Below, piece by piece: positions 10,377 to 20,520 of a DNA stretch of 64,000 bases (within the stretch, counting starts at the first letter, position 1; each line of letters starts with the position of its first letter). Below the pieces are notes generated by a model, which worked only from the letters and a program-made list of their open reading frames with translations, made no database searches and was not told the origin of the DNA. The stretch comes from Thraustochytrium sp. TN22 (Eukaryota; Sar; Bigyra; Thraustochytrida; Thraustochytriidae): assembly GCA_013306675.1 (NCBI GenBank), contig JABLUY010000078.1, forward strand, positions 62,001 through 126,000, in the 5' to 3' direction. The translations under genes and the position numbers were made by a program.

Positions 10377-11697
10377 ATGGGGAGGACGACGGCGGCGCCG
10401 CGCCTGGCCGCGCCGCGGGACGGGGACGCGCTGCGCGGCGCGGCCGCCGGCTACGCGCGCGCGGGGCGGCAGCAGCACGACGACGACGACGGCGACAAGG
10501 AGGAGGAGGAGGAGGAGGAGGCGCTGCGCGAAAGACAGCCGCCTCAGGTTCCGAGGTACTTGCAGGTGAGTGCGGCGCGAGTGGGCGGGGCTCGGGGGCG
10601 AGGCGATAACTGACGCTGGCTGCACGCAAATTTCGAAGTCTACAACCTCGTCGCGCATCAAGAGCGCGCGGGAGCCGGAGCCCGCAGCGCCGGATGAGCC
10701 GCCCAGGCTCAGCATTGACCTGGGCGGCAGCGGCGGCAAGGAAAACGCATCGAGCCACCTGCACGCGGCGGGCACCCAGCCCGGCGCCCGCCGCAAGAAG
10801 GGCAGTCTGCGCCGGGTCCTCGCAGGCATCGACTCGGAGATTGTACAAGCGCAGCGCGAGCTAGACGCCCTGCATGTGCCCCCCAAGACGGCCAGCAGCG
10901 CAGGCTCGATCCCGCCGCGGCCGCCGCTTCGGCCGCTGAGCGCCAGCCAGGGCTTGCAGCACTCCAGGAGGGGAGCGGGGCCGCGGCGCGCCAAGGCTGT
11001 CGCGCGGCGCAAGGTGCCCATTGTGGTCATTCCCGAGCTCGACACCGAGACCGCTTCGGCCGCGGCGCAGGCCGTGCTGCCGCCCGAGGAGTTGCGATGC
11101 GAGCCGGAGGTGTCGCCTGCGTCGCGCCCTGCGTCGCGCCCTGCGTCGCGGCCTGCGTCGCAGCCTGCGTCGCGGGCGTCCCGTCGGTCTCAGGAGGCCG
11201 TCGCCCTCGACGTCGACGTGCTCGTGGAGGACAACAGGCGGTTCATCGAGACCCAACGCAGCCGTCTCGAGTCCGTGGCGTCCGCGGCCGGCAGTGTTCG
11301 GTGGGACGCCACCTCGTGCGCATCCTCAGGAGTATCTGGCTGGCAGTGGGCTGCTCGCGGCCGGAGCGCGCCGGCGTCTGTGGCGTCATCTGCCGCATCC
11401 ACTGTGGAGGACAAGGGCATCCAGGTGGATCTCGAGTCTGAAGCCGAGGCGCCGGCGCCTGCGGCGCATGCTGGACCGCGTCGCGCACGGCTCCGGCTAG
11501 ACCTCTCGTCTATGCCGCACCCAGACTTGGCGCCGGACTTCGCAGCGTCCGAGGTGCGTACCGCGAACCCCGGGAGTCCGTCGAGCGTTGTCTCGTTCTC
11601 GTCCGTGCGCTTTCGGTGCCGGCGGCGAGTCGTGAGTCTCGCGTCTGCGGCGCCGAGCGACGAGACGGGCTCGCCCTCGGCTGCTGCTGCTGTTTGA
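10377..11697 (+). CDS. Unknown protein, two exons, disordered, with ASRP repeats
   Basis: Exon 1 runs 10377-10565 (MGRTTAAPRLAAPRDGD...). A 73-bp intron follows (10566-10638) with donor CAG|GTGAGT, a TAACTGAC branch-like site and acceptor AAG. It joins phase 0 to phase 0 (RYLQ to STTSS). Exon 2 runs to the TGA at 11697, giving about 415 residues. The N-terminus has an acidic DDDDGDKEEEEEEE run. The rest is Ser/Ala/Arg/Pro-rich and probably disordered, with a 12-bp tandem repeat giving PASRPASRPASRPASQ (about nt 11119-11175). Two short segments look structured: RRVLAGIDSEIVQAQRELDAL and EDNRRFIETQRSRLESV, possible short coiled coils. No family is recognised. An in-frame ATG at 10308 is an alternative start. 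Confidence 0.65.
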
Positions 11698-12232
11698 TAG
11701 GCGCGCGCGCGCGCAAAGCACTGAACAAGAGTGTTTTCTGTTTCATCACATACCAAAGTCAGAGGAGCATCTTCGCAAAGCCCGGGAAGGGAAGCCGCTA
11801 GCCCTGTCGCAACTGATACTGACGGCTGCGTATGCACATCTCCCTGCGGGTGGCGGATTGCAAAAGAAATAGCGAACGGGAGAGAGGTTTGCGAGAAGTG
11901 CTTGCCGCGTATGCGGGCGAAGACCCGAGGTCCAGCCTCGGATCCGCCTCGAAAGGGAGGGGTTTTGCGAGATCTCGGCTGAGTCGGCTCGCAGAGGGCT
12001 CGCTGCTCCGTTCCCGCGTGGTGCTCTTACGGACCGGCGAGGCGCTCGTCGTACAGACAGGACAGGTCACAGAGAAGAGAAAGAGAAGAAAGGAACACAC
12101 GCACCCGCAAACAGTCTCACGCACGCACAGGTGGGGTTGGCGAGAGGACGGCGCAGCAGGGCGCGGCGTGGCGCGGCGTGGCGCGCTGCAGCGCGGCGCG
12201 CATGCCCCGTCCCCCGTTCCCCCTCCCTTTCC
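11698..12232. other. Convergent 3' flank
   Basis: This separates two convergent stop codons. It opens with an alternating (GC)n run just past the stop and holds imperfect GCGTG/GCGCG pentamers near 12165-12185, close to the phosphatase stop. No gene is seen. Confidence 0.5.
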
Positions 12233-13279
12233 TTAGCGAGAGGTGATGACCTTTTGCTGCACGCCCTGCTCGCTGGTGAGCGACGTGTAGGTGAGGCCGG
12301 CCCTCTCGCGCGCGAGCACGAGCGCAGCGAGGTCGCGGTCGTTGTGGCCGCCGCACATGTCCACAATGATGCGGCGGCCGGCAATGCGCATGAAGCCGTG
12401 GTGGCCCGAGATGAGGTAAAATGGAGGCCGGTTCTTGGCCTGATGGCGGTCCGGAAAGACGGTCCGCAGCGGCGCGGGCATGCGCTCGACGTTGCCGCGG
12501 CCGCAGAGGGGCTCCACGAAGGGCTGCGAGAGCACGACGTCGTTGCGCTCGCGCAGCCACTGCACGATAAGCCCGAGCTCGGGCGGCGCACAGTCCTCGA
12601 GACCGGCGTGCACCGCAATGATGTCGCCGACGCCGCTGCGCAGCTCGGCGACCCAGTCGAGCCCGCGGAGGAAGTCCTTGTGCGAGTCCGGCATGGCCGC
12701 GAGCAGCGCGTCGCGGTCGCCGTACGGGACGCCGTAAGACGCGAAGGTGGAGTGCGACTCGAAGACCGACTTGGGCTGCGCTGCGTAGCGCGCGCCCTGC
12801 AGGTGCATCTCGTCCCACCCTGGCCCGTTGTAGAGCGTCTCGCCCGCAGGCACAAGCGACGCGTACTCTTCCCGCGCCGGCGCATACCACCCGGGCTGCT
12901 TGTGGCTCTCGCCGGTCAGGTCCAGGACGCCCAAGAAGGCGCTCAACGCGAAGTCGTGGTTGCCGCACAACCAGACGTGCGTCTGCTCCGGGTGCCGCTC
13001 GGCCAGCTGCGTGGCCCACTCCAGGACGCCGGCCGGGTCCGGCCCCTTGTCCACGTAGTCACCCAAAAAGGTCACGGTCATGGTCTCAAAGGCGCGCTCG
13101 CCGCCCACCGCCGCTGGCAGCTTCCTCCACAAGTTCTGCAGCTTGTCCAGGTGCCCGTGCACATCGCCCACGAAGCACAGCGGGCCCGCCACGGGCCTCG
13201 GCTTCAGGTAGTCCTCCAGCCGCCGCCCGGTCTGCCGCGCCGACGCCGCCACCAGCGGCAGCCCGCGCGAGCGCAACAT
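12233..13279 (-). CDS. RLPH2-type PPP-family protein phosphatase
   Basis: 348 residues from ATG 13279. Metal-binding motifs of the PPP fold are GDVHG (about residue 36), GDYVDKG (about 72), GNHDFA (about 106), a late HAGLE and SGHHG. Four features are characteristic of the plant Rhizobiales-like phosphatase RLPH2: DEMHLQGARYAAQPK, FASYGVPYGDRDALL, GNHDF-[AS]-x-S-x-FLG, and the lack of the usual PPP SAPNY motif. RLPH2 is known to prefer phosphotyrosine despite its Ser/Thr-phosphatase fold. DKG replaces the usual DRG in the second motif. The frame is open to 13564 and would add a poly-Ala tract, but that region encodes mostly simple sequence, so I prefer the internal start. Its 5' side is divergent from the IQ-repeat gene. 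Confidence 0.85.
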   Translation of the reverse strand: MLRSRGLPLVAASARQTGRRLEDYLKPRPVAGPLCFVGDVHGHLDKLQNLWRKLPAAVGGERAFETMTVTFLGDYVDKGPDPAGVLEWATQLAERHPEQTHVWLCGNHDFALSAFLGVLDLTGESHKQPGWYAPAREEYASLVPAGETLYNGPGWDEMHLQGARYAAQPKSVFESHSTFASYGVPYGDRDALLAAMPDSHKDFLRGLDWVAELRSGVGDIIAVHAGLEDCAPPELGLIVQWLRERNDVVLSQPFVEPLCGRGNVERMPAPLRTVFPDRHQAKNRPPFYLISGHHGFMRIAGRRIIVDMCGGHNDRDLAALVLARERAGLTYTSLTSEQGVQQKVITSR

Positions 13280-13332
13280 GTTTACACGCGCGCGAGACAG
13301 GCGCCTGCCCGCCACGTCGCGCCCAACGCTCC

Positions 13333-13378
<46 letters not shown>

Positions 13379-13902
13379 AAGGGGCAGAGAGGGGAGCGTC
13401 CCGCGGGGGGGCGGGGTTGCCGCGTCGCCGGCCACCCGCCGCGCTCCGCCCGCCGCCGCCGCTTGCCGCGCCGCTTTTGCGAGGATGCCGTCGATGCGCG
13501 TCTCCTTCCTCGTGAAGTCGAAGTCCACGGGCGTGCGCTCCTCGCCGCGGCGTGCGCAACGCACGCGTCCGTTCGCTTCCGTTCACGTGCGAGTCCCTGC
13601 CGCTCGCTCGCTCGCTCGCTTGCCAAGTGCTCTCTCTCCCCCCTCTCTCGCGCGCGGGGGCGGGGTGCGGGCGCGCGGCTGGACGGCAGTAACCCCCTGC
13701 CTCACCTCGCTGCGCCCGCGTCCGCGCCGCGCCGCAGCGCGCTCCGTGGGACGTGGACCACGTGGAGGTGCATTGCACGGCTCGTTCAAAGTCACTTGAA
13801 GTTGAAGCTAGCTTAGTTGCCCTCGGCCGCGGCAGTGCCGAGACGCGGCCGCGACGCGCAAGGGCGCGGCGCGGGCTGGCGCGCGCGCGGAGCAGCGGCA
13901 CA
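13280..13902. other. Divergent 5' region between phosphatase and EF-hand/IQ gene
   Basis: It contains (GCC)14 at 13335-13376 and a (CGCT)n-type run near 13605-13622. An ACTTGAAGTTGAAG motif at 13794-13807 lies about 100 bp before the + strand start codon. No extra gene is seen. Confidence 0.55.
13335..13376. repeat. (GCC)14 trinucleotide array
   Basis: Fourteen perfect GCC units. If the phosphatase used its upstream start at 13564 this would encode poly-Ala; otherwise it is 5' leader. Confidence 0.9.
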
Positions 13903-16900
13903 ATGGCGCAGGGCAGGGGCCGACGCGGCGCCTCGCTGCGGCCTGGCCTCCTCGACCTGCGCGTTGGGCTGGCCGCGCTCGACGGGGACGACGAGGCACG
14001 CACGCCGCGCTGTGTGCGCGTGGAAGGCCGGCTGCGAGCGGGGCGCCAGGGCGCGGCACGCGAGCCGGACGCGCGCGATGCGGCGCGGTCCTCGCCCGCT
14101 GTCGTCCTGCTGCCGGCCACCACAAGCGGCGCAAAGGTGCGCGACCTGGGCTCGCTGCAGGTCCCGATCTGTGCGGACGCCGCGGGCGGCGCTGGCGTCT
14201 ATTCGGTGCTGGAGCTGCTCGTGCTGCAGCGGAACCTGGTCTCCGGGGAGGACCAGGAGCTGGGCCGCGCCTTCCTTGAGGTGGACAGCTTGGATGAGGA
14301 CAGGGATGCGTGCCGCGTCACGCTGCACAACAGGCACGGCCGCGGCGCACACGGCATCTTACAGATCTCTACACATTTCGAGGCGTTGCCCGCAAAGGAG
14401 ATGGACGACGGCGCACCTGTTCGCGTGCGCCTCTTCGTGGCCCAGATTCGATGCAGCGCGGCCGCAACGAGCGGAGGAGGTGGGATCCAGTTGGTCGCCT
14501 CCACCGCCCCGGGGCGCGAGGCGTGTACGGCTGTGCTCAGCGAGGCGGAGCAACAGAGCCTGCAGCAGCCCCAGCGACGCGGGTCGACTTCGTGGTGGGG
14601 CGGCTCGCTCGTCGTGGAGGGCACCCCGGCGGCCACGGTCCGGCTCGCCGTGCGGCGTGAGGACGGTGAGGCACTAGGCTCTACGGACCTCGCGCTTGGC
14701 GAGCTGATGGCGCTCCGCGGGCGCTGGATTAACGTGGGCCCCGGCCTGAGCGTCCTGCTGACGACGGCGGCGAGTGAGACGCCGCGCCATACCCAGGCGC
14801 CCGACGCCGGGGGTCTCGACCTGCTCGGCGTGCGGCTCTCGTGGGTCTCACAGACTGCGGAGAGCAGCGCCAAACTATTCGCCGTGGCGCACTTGTTCCC
14901 GGCGGGCCGGCCGCGTGGCCGAGCCAAGTTCCGCGACGTGGTGCGCTCGGCCACGCACCGCACGGCAGCCTGGGAGGAGGATGTGGTGCTGCCTTGCGAG
15001 GCACTTGAAGACGACGTGGCGCTGGAGAACGCTGCACTGCTGCTCGCCATCGTAGAGGAGACGCCAATGGGCATGGAGGTGCGGGCCCACGCGCTGGCGC
15101 CGCTGCACGCCGTCATGACGCGCGCGCTGACGGAGGAGATGCATGAGGTGGACTTGCGCGCCTGTGAGCTCCCCAGCGCCAGCCTCCGCGTCGGTGCCAT
15201 CTTCGCAGCGCTCCCTCGGAGCAAGAGCCCGGCGCCGTCGAGGCAGGAGCGCCCATCCACGAACCAGGAGGGCGCGGAGGAGCCTGTAGAGGCTGCCTTG
15301 GCGCTGCACACCGAGGTGTTGAGTGACACGCGTCTCCCGGTAACCAAGGCCACCTCTGCCCCGGGAGCCCTCTACGTGCAGGTGTTGGAGCCGGGTTCGC
15401 CGGCCGACGGCGGCGATGCGTCTGAATTTGTGGAGCTCGTCTGCGAGACGTGGCGGTCAAGCGCCACGGGCCAGCTCCGTGTGCCGCTGCAGTGGTCGGA
15501 GCGCCAGCGCGTGGTACCTGCACTCCACGTGCAAACGCCAGGGTCGTCGGCGCAGCGGCTCGGGACCTTGGACGTCGCCACGCTGTGCGCCTGGCCGCAT
15601 GAGGCCGTGCAGGCCCGTTTCGCGGATCCCAAAAAAGGCAGCGGTCGCGAGGTCTTGGTACGCGCGAGCTTCGGCAAGCCAGGCCGGCGGGCGTGGGACG
15701 CCCACTTTCCCGGCGGCAAGATTCACGTGCACGTGCGGGACGTGAAGCTGCAAGGCGTGTTGGACCTGGGGTCGCCCCCAGCTTGGACGCTGCGCGCCAC
15801 CGTGCGCGTGGCCTCCCAGGCCGAGGGAGCCATCTTTCGCGCGGTAGACGCGCACAGGGTATGGCTCGTAGGGCCCTCGGCGGACTCGCCCATTGTGGAC
15901 GTGGAGTTGAGCGATGCGAGCGGCGTGCTCGTGGGACTCGCGAGCCTACCGCTGCCGCCCAGCGTCTGCATGGACGGCCACGTGCTCAACGCGGAGGTGC
16001 CACTGCGGTCGCCAGCGTCCGACGTCAAGGCAGCCCGACTCTCGCTCCGCGTGCAAGTGTTTCCGGCCGGGCCGCCAACGAGCGCAGCAGGCACCTTGCA
16101 GGTGCGCGCAATGGCTGCGGCGCCGGGGCTTTGCCTCCATGGGTATCGATGGGCGGGCCGCATAGCACTCGCAGCGCGTCTCGTGAACGTGACGACCGGC
16201 GTGGCATACTCCTCATCGACCGTGGACCACGCGGACCGTAGCTCTCCGGTGTGGCGGCTGCCCGCTGCCCTTCTCCCCGGCCGCTACGCGCTGACGCTGT
16301 GCAACGAGAACGCGCAGGCGGACGGTGTCTCGTACGAGGTTGCGCGGTCCAGCGGAGATCTTACCCTTGGCGATAGTGGCGGCGCACGCGACAATGATGG
16401 AGACGAGAAACTCGGCGTTGGTGTCGTCACCGTGTCTTTGGACCCTCCCGGTACGGGCGCACTCATACTGGAGGTGGAGCACGAGAGAGACGTGCCCGAG
16501 GTGGAGGTGCGCTGGGTCACGGTGCGCATACTAGATGTGGACGGGCCCATGTACCGTGGCGAGGAGGACGACTTCTTCCGCATAGGCGGCGAGGACGTCC
16601 CATCGCAGGTGACTCCGAGCGGGGCGCTGAGCGCCCCGCTCCGCGTGGACCTGGGACGGTCGACCTCGGAAACGCTGACGTTGACGCTATGTCGCGACGA
16701 CGCCTCTCTCGTGGAGAATGAGCTCGGCGTCGCGGAGCTACCGCTTGTCTCGAACGGGTCGTTCGAGGTGGCCCTGGTGCACTGCGTAACGCGCGCCGAG
16801 GTCGGGATCCGTGTGTCGGGCGAGGTGGCTGTCGCGGCCTGCTCAGACACCCGCCAGCCCGTGGCAACGCAGGACGAGACCTCAGCCGAGGCTGCGATGG

Positions 16901-18831
16901 AGGTCGTGGAGCGGTGTCAGCTGGCGTCGCGGCTCAAGGCGATCTTTTACAAGGTGGACACGGACCGCAGCGGGTCCATCTCGCGGCAGGAGTTCGAGCG
17001 CGGCCTGCGCAAAGACGGCGCGCTCCTCCAGGTGCTGGGCCTCTCGGCGCAGCGACCCGAGGCATTCTTCGCCAAGCTAGACCGCGACGGCGACGGCGAG
17101 CTGTCTTGGGACGAGTTTCGCGCGCTTGTGGACGTGGACGCCCTGGGGGCTGCATTTTCTACTCCCAGGACCACGACCACCGGGGATGCGGAGGGGTCGT
17201 TTGGGGCGCCGGCGGACGAGCGCAAGGCGCCGGAAGACGAGCGCAAGGCGCCGGGGGGCGAGCGCAAGCCGTCCGTTTCGGCCGCGAGCACCGCGAGCAC
17301 GAGCCGGCGCAAGTCGCGCGCGTCGAAGCGTGCGACGCGCAAGGCGAGCGCGCGCCGCAAGAAGCGCGCAGAGCAGCGGGCGCACCAGGAGGTGGAGGCC
17401 AAGGAGGACGCGCACGAGGAGGCGGAGTGCAAAGCGGCAATCACAGCGAAAGCGCTGGCGGTGGCGGTGGCGGTGGGTGACGAGGCGTTGCCCGAGTCGC
17501 AGGAGCCACAGGAGCCCCTCGAGGAGAGCGAGCTGGCGGTGCGCGTCCGGGAGCTGCAGCGGCAGCTGGAGGTGCAGCGCGAGCTGCACGCGCGCGAGCT
17601 GCATGCGGTGGAGCAGGACAAGGAGCGGCTGGCGCAGGAGCTGGAGGATACGCTGGAGGCGGCGGAGGCGCGGGATGGCGAGAGCGAGCGACGGAGCAAG
17701 GCGCTGGAGTTGGAGAAGCAGCGCAGCCGCGAGCTACAGCGTCACATGGGCGAGCTGACCGCGGAGCTGGTCGCCTTTCGCAAGCTGGGCGAGGAGGGCA
17801 TGGACGAGGGCCAGTGGGAGGTGCTGCGGCTCAAGGCGCAGACAAAGGAGCAGGAGCGGCGGCTCGAGGCGGCGCGTGGGGAGCGGGAGCTGCAGGCGCG
17901 GGCGGCCGCCAAGGTGCAGGCCCTGGTGCGTGCCGTGAGGTCCCGCGAGGCGACGCGGCGGGAGCGGCAGGAGCGCACAGCCGCAGCAGTGGCGCTGCAG
18001 GCAGCGGCGCGGTCGCGCGTGGCGCAGCGCCGCTTTGCAGAGCGCCGCGACACGGTGCAGGCCGGGTGCGTCCGGGTCCAGGCGCTCTGGCGCGGTCGTG
18101 AGGCGCGCGAGGTCCTGCGTGCACAGCTAGCGGCCGCCACGCGAATTCAGGCGCTGCAGCGCGGCCGCAGGGACCGCGCCGAGGCGGCCTTGCGGGCGTC
18201 CCGCGTGGCCGGGGCGCGGCGAATTCAGGCCCAGGTGCGGCGGCGGCAGTCGATGCGCGAGTTCGCCTCCCTGCAGCACGAGCAAGCCGTCCGTGTCCGC
18301 GCCGCGGTGGCCATTCAGACTCGCGTACGGGGTCTGCACGCGCGCGAGGCTTTCGCCCTTCGCCTTGACGAGGAGCGCCAGCGGCACGTGGAGCACGCCG
18401 CTGCGTCCCGCATCCAGGCAATTGCGCGGCGCCGTGCCGCGGTGCGTCGGAGCACCGGCGTGAGGCAGCGCCGTGCGCGTGTCGAGCTCGCGGCCGTCGT
18501 TCTGCAGCGGTTTGCCAAGGCCCAGCGGCGCGTGCGTGCCGAGGCGCTCCGGGCGGCCCTGGACACCAAGGTGGCGTATGCGTCGGACCCGGCCGCAGGC
18601 GCGCCGGAGTCGCCGCGTGGCTCCAAGGAGGGCGCGGCGGCCTTTCTGGCGAGCTTTATGGCCGCCCGCGGGCGCGCGGGCCAGACTGTTCAAGCCGCTC
18701 AAGACGTCTTGGCGCGACGACTCTTCGCCGCGGGCGCGGACGAGACCAGTGAGCTGCCGCGGTCGCTGCGCGCCATCGAGGCGCTAGCCGCGGCCCGTAC
18801 GACCACCTCGTCGTTGCCGTCTTCAGCATAA
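13903..18831 (+). CDS. Large EF-hand, coiled-coil and IQ-repeat protein
   Basis: 1642 residues from ATG 13903 (context CACAATGGCG). The first ~1000 residues look like a string of beta-rich, C2-like or immunoglobulin-like modules, which I cannot assign firmly. Two canonical EF-hands follow: DTDRSGSISRQEF (about 1018) and DRDGDGELSWDEF (about 1060), so direct Ca2+ binding is likely. A charged linker with three near-identical ERKAP units precedes a coiled coil at about 1208-1325. A C-terminal array of roughly eight IQ-like motifs follows (about 1336-1555), for example AAATRIQALQRGRRDR, AVAIQTRVRGLHAR and AASRIQAIARRRAA. IQ motifs bind calmodulin-like proteins. The architecture suggests a Ca2+-responsive scaffold, perhaps cytoskeletal or ciliary; no orthologue is recognised. 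Its stop lies only 86 bp from the convergent RPL39 stop. Confidence 0.8.
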   Translation: MAQGRGRRGASLRPGLLDLRVGLAALDGDDEARTPRCVRVEGRLRAGRQGAAREPDARDAARSSPAVVLLPATTSGAKVRDLGSLQVPICADAAGGAGVYSVLELLVLQRNLVSGEDQELGRAFLEVDSLDEDRDACRVTLHNRHGRGAHGILQISTHFEALPAKEMDDGAPVRVRLFVAQIRCSAAATSGGGGIQLVASTAPGREACTAVLSEAEQQSLQQPQRRGSTSWWGGSLVVEGTPAATVRLAVRREDGEALGSTDLALGELMALRGRWINVGPGLSVLLTTAASETPRHTQAPDAGGLDLLGVRLSWVSQTAESSAKLFAVAHLFPAGRPRGRAKFRDVVRSATHRTAAWEEDVVLPCEALEDDVALENAALLLAIVEETPMGMEVRAHALAPLHAVMTRALTEEMHEVDLRACELPSASLRVGAIFAALPRSKSPAPSRQERPSTNQEGAEEPVEAALALHTEVLSDTRLPVTKATSAPGALYVQVLEPGSPADGGDASEFVELVCETWRSSATGQLRVPLQWSERQRVVPALHVQTPGSSAQRLGTLDVATLCAWPHEAVQARFADPKKGSGREVLVRASFGKPGRRAWDAHFPGGKIHVHVRDVKLQGVLDLGSPPAWTLRATVRVASQAEGAIFRAVDAHRVWLVGPSADSPIVDVELSDASGVLVGLASLPLPPSVCMDGHVLNAEVPLRSPASDVKAARLSLRVQVFPAGPPTSAAGTLQVRAMAAAPGLCLHGYRWAGRIALAARLVNVTTGVAYSSSTVDHADRSSPVWRLPAALLPGRYALTLCNENAQADGVSYEVARSSGDLTLGDSGGARDNDGDEKLGVGVVTVSLDPPGTGALILEVEHERDVPEVEVRWVTVRILDVDGPMYRGEEDDFFRIGGEDVPSQVTPSGALSAPLRVDLGRSTSETLTLTLCRDDASLVENELGVAELPLVSNGSFEVALVHCVTRAEVGIRVSGEVAVAACSDTRQPVATQDETSAEAAMEVVERCQLASRLKAIFYKVDTDRSGSISRQEFERGLRKDGALLQVLGLSAQRPEAFFAKLDRDGDGELSWDEFRALVDVDALGAAFSTPRTTTTGDAEGSFGAPADERKAPEDERKAPGGERKPSVSAASTASTSRRKSRASKRATRKASARRKKRAEQRAHQEVEAKEDAHEEAECKAAITAKALAVAVAVGDEALPESQEPQEPLEESELAVRVRELQRQLEVQRELHARELHAVEQDKERLAQELEDTLEAAEARDGESERRSKALELEKQRSRELQRHMGELTAELVAFRKLGEEGMDEGQWEVLRLKAQTKEQERRLEAARGERELQARAAAKVQALVRAVRSREATRRERQERTAAAVALQAAARSRVAQRRFAERRDTVQAGCVRVQALWRGREAREVLRAQLAAATRIQALQRGRRDRAEAALRASRVAGARRIQAQVRRRQSMREFASLQHEQAVRVRAAVAIQTRVRGLHAREAFALRLDEERQRHVEHAAASRIQAIARRRAAVRRSTGVRQRRARVELAAVVLQRFAKAQRRVRAEALRAALDTKVAYASDPAAGAPESPRGSKEGAAAFLASFMAARGRAGQTVQAAQDVLARRLFAAGADETSELPRSLRAIEALAAARTTTSSLPSSA

Positions 18832-18917
18832 AGGCAACAACCAACACCATCATCGACCGGGGGAGGGCGAGGGAAAGCGGAAATGGGTAATAGGAGCCAA
18901 GCCACAGATTGATACGT

Positions 18918-19401
18918 TTAGAGGCCAATCTTGGTGCGGCGCCAGTTCCTGCGCTTCATGTTGTAGCGGATCTTGTTGTCCGTGCGGTAGCGGATCCAGT
19001 TGGGGATCGGCCGGTTCTGCTTGGCCTTCTTGGCCAGCACCTTCTTGGTGCGGAGGGACTTGAAGGCAGGCTGTGCGCGTGCGCGTTCAAAACGATCATT
19101 CGTCCATCCGTCCGTCCGTCAGTCAGCCGCTCGCCGTCTTCCCGCGCCTCTCGCGTCCCGCATACCTCCCTCCTCCTCCTCCTCGTCGCTCTCGTCGCTC
19201 TCGTCCCCCTCGTCGTCCTTGTCCTCGTCCCCCTCGTCGTCCTCGTCGTCGTCCTCCCTCCCTCTCTCCTCCCGCGCCGCGCCGCGCCGCGCCCAGCCCT
19301 CGCGCCAGCGCCAGCGCACGCGCGCGCGCCTCGCCGGCGCGCCGCCCCGCGCCGCGCCGCGCCGCGCGCCGCCCGCCCGCCCGCCCGCCCGCACGTACCA
19401 T
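18918..19401 (-). CDS. RPL39: Large-subunit ribosomal protein eL39
   Basis: A complete 51-residue eL39 in two exons. Exon 1 contributes only the ATG (19399-19401), directly followed by donor GTACGT. The intron is 19071-19398 (328 bp, acceptor GCACAG). Exon 2 is 19070 down to the TAA at 18918-18920. The product begins [20 protein letters not shown], contains the hallmark [18 protein letters not shown] and ends [12 protein letters not shown]. Length and sequence match eL39 across eukaryotes, where it lines the ribosomal exit tunnel. The intron is GC-rich with CGCCG pentamers. The gene is divergent from ubiquitin-RPS27A, with 296 bp between the two start codons. It is too short, and its first exon too small, to appear in a plain ORF scan. 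Confidence 0.95.
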
Positions 19402-19697
19402 GGCGGCGAGTCTCGTCTCCTGTCGAGCTGCTCTGCTCCGCCGCGGCCTGCTGCGCCTGCCACCGGCGCGCCCCGCCCGGCGTTCCCCGCCCTAACCCTG
19501 GTTCGCCGTCGCGCGGGTGGCTGGCGGCGCGGCAAAGCCACGCATTAGGCGCTAGCAGGCAAAGGCAGCGGCGCGCCTGCTAGGGTAGCAGGGCAGCCCG
19601 GTTAGTGGCGGCAGAGGGCGCTGCTGGCGGCAGGCAGCGCGCGGCGCCGGCGGCAGACGGGAAAGGGAGCGCGGGCGCGGCGGAGCGCTGCGGCACC
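19402..19697. promoter_or_regulatory. Shared divergent promoter of RPL39 and ubiquitin-RPS27A
   Basis: These 296 bp separate the start codons of two ribosomal-protein genes and must hold both promoters and leaders. An inverted repeat, CTAGCAGGC at 19552-19560 and GCCTGCTAG at 19575-19583, lies close to the midpoint. No TATA box was recognised. Confidence 0.75.
19552..19583. repeat. 9-bp inverted repeat in the ribosomal-protein divergent promoter
   Basis: Perfect 9-bp arms (CTAGCAGGC and GCCTGCTAG) with a 14-bp spacer. The element is symmetric and near-equidistant from both start codons, as expected of an orientation-free factor site. A related CTGCTAGCAGGCAGG occurs near 29109 in another 5' region. 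Confidence 0.7.
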
Positions 19698-20520
<823 letters not shown>

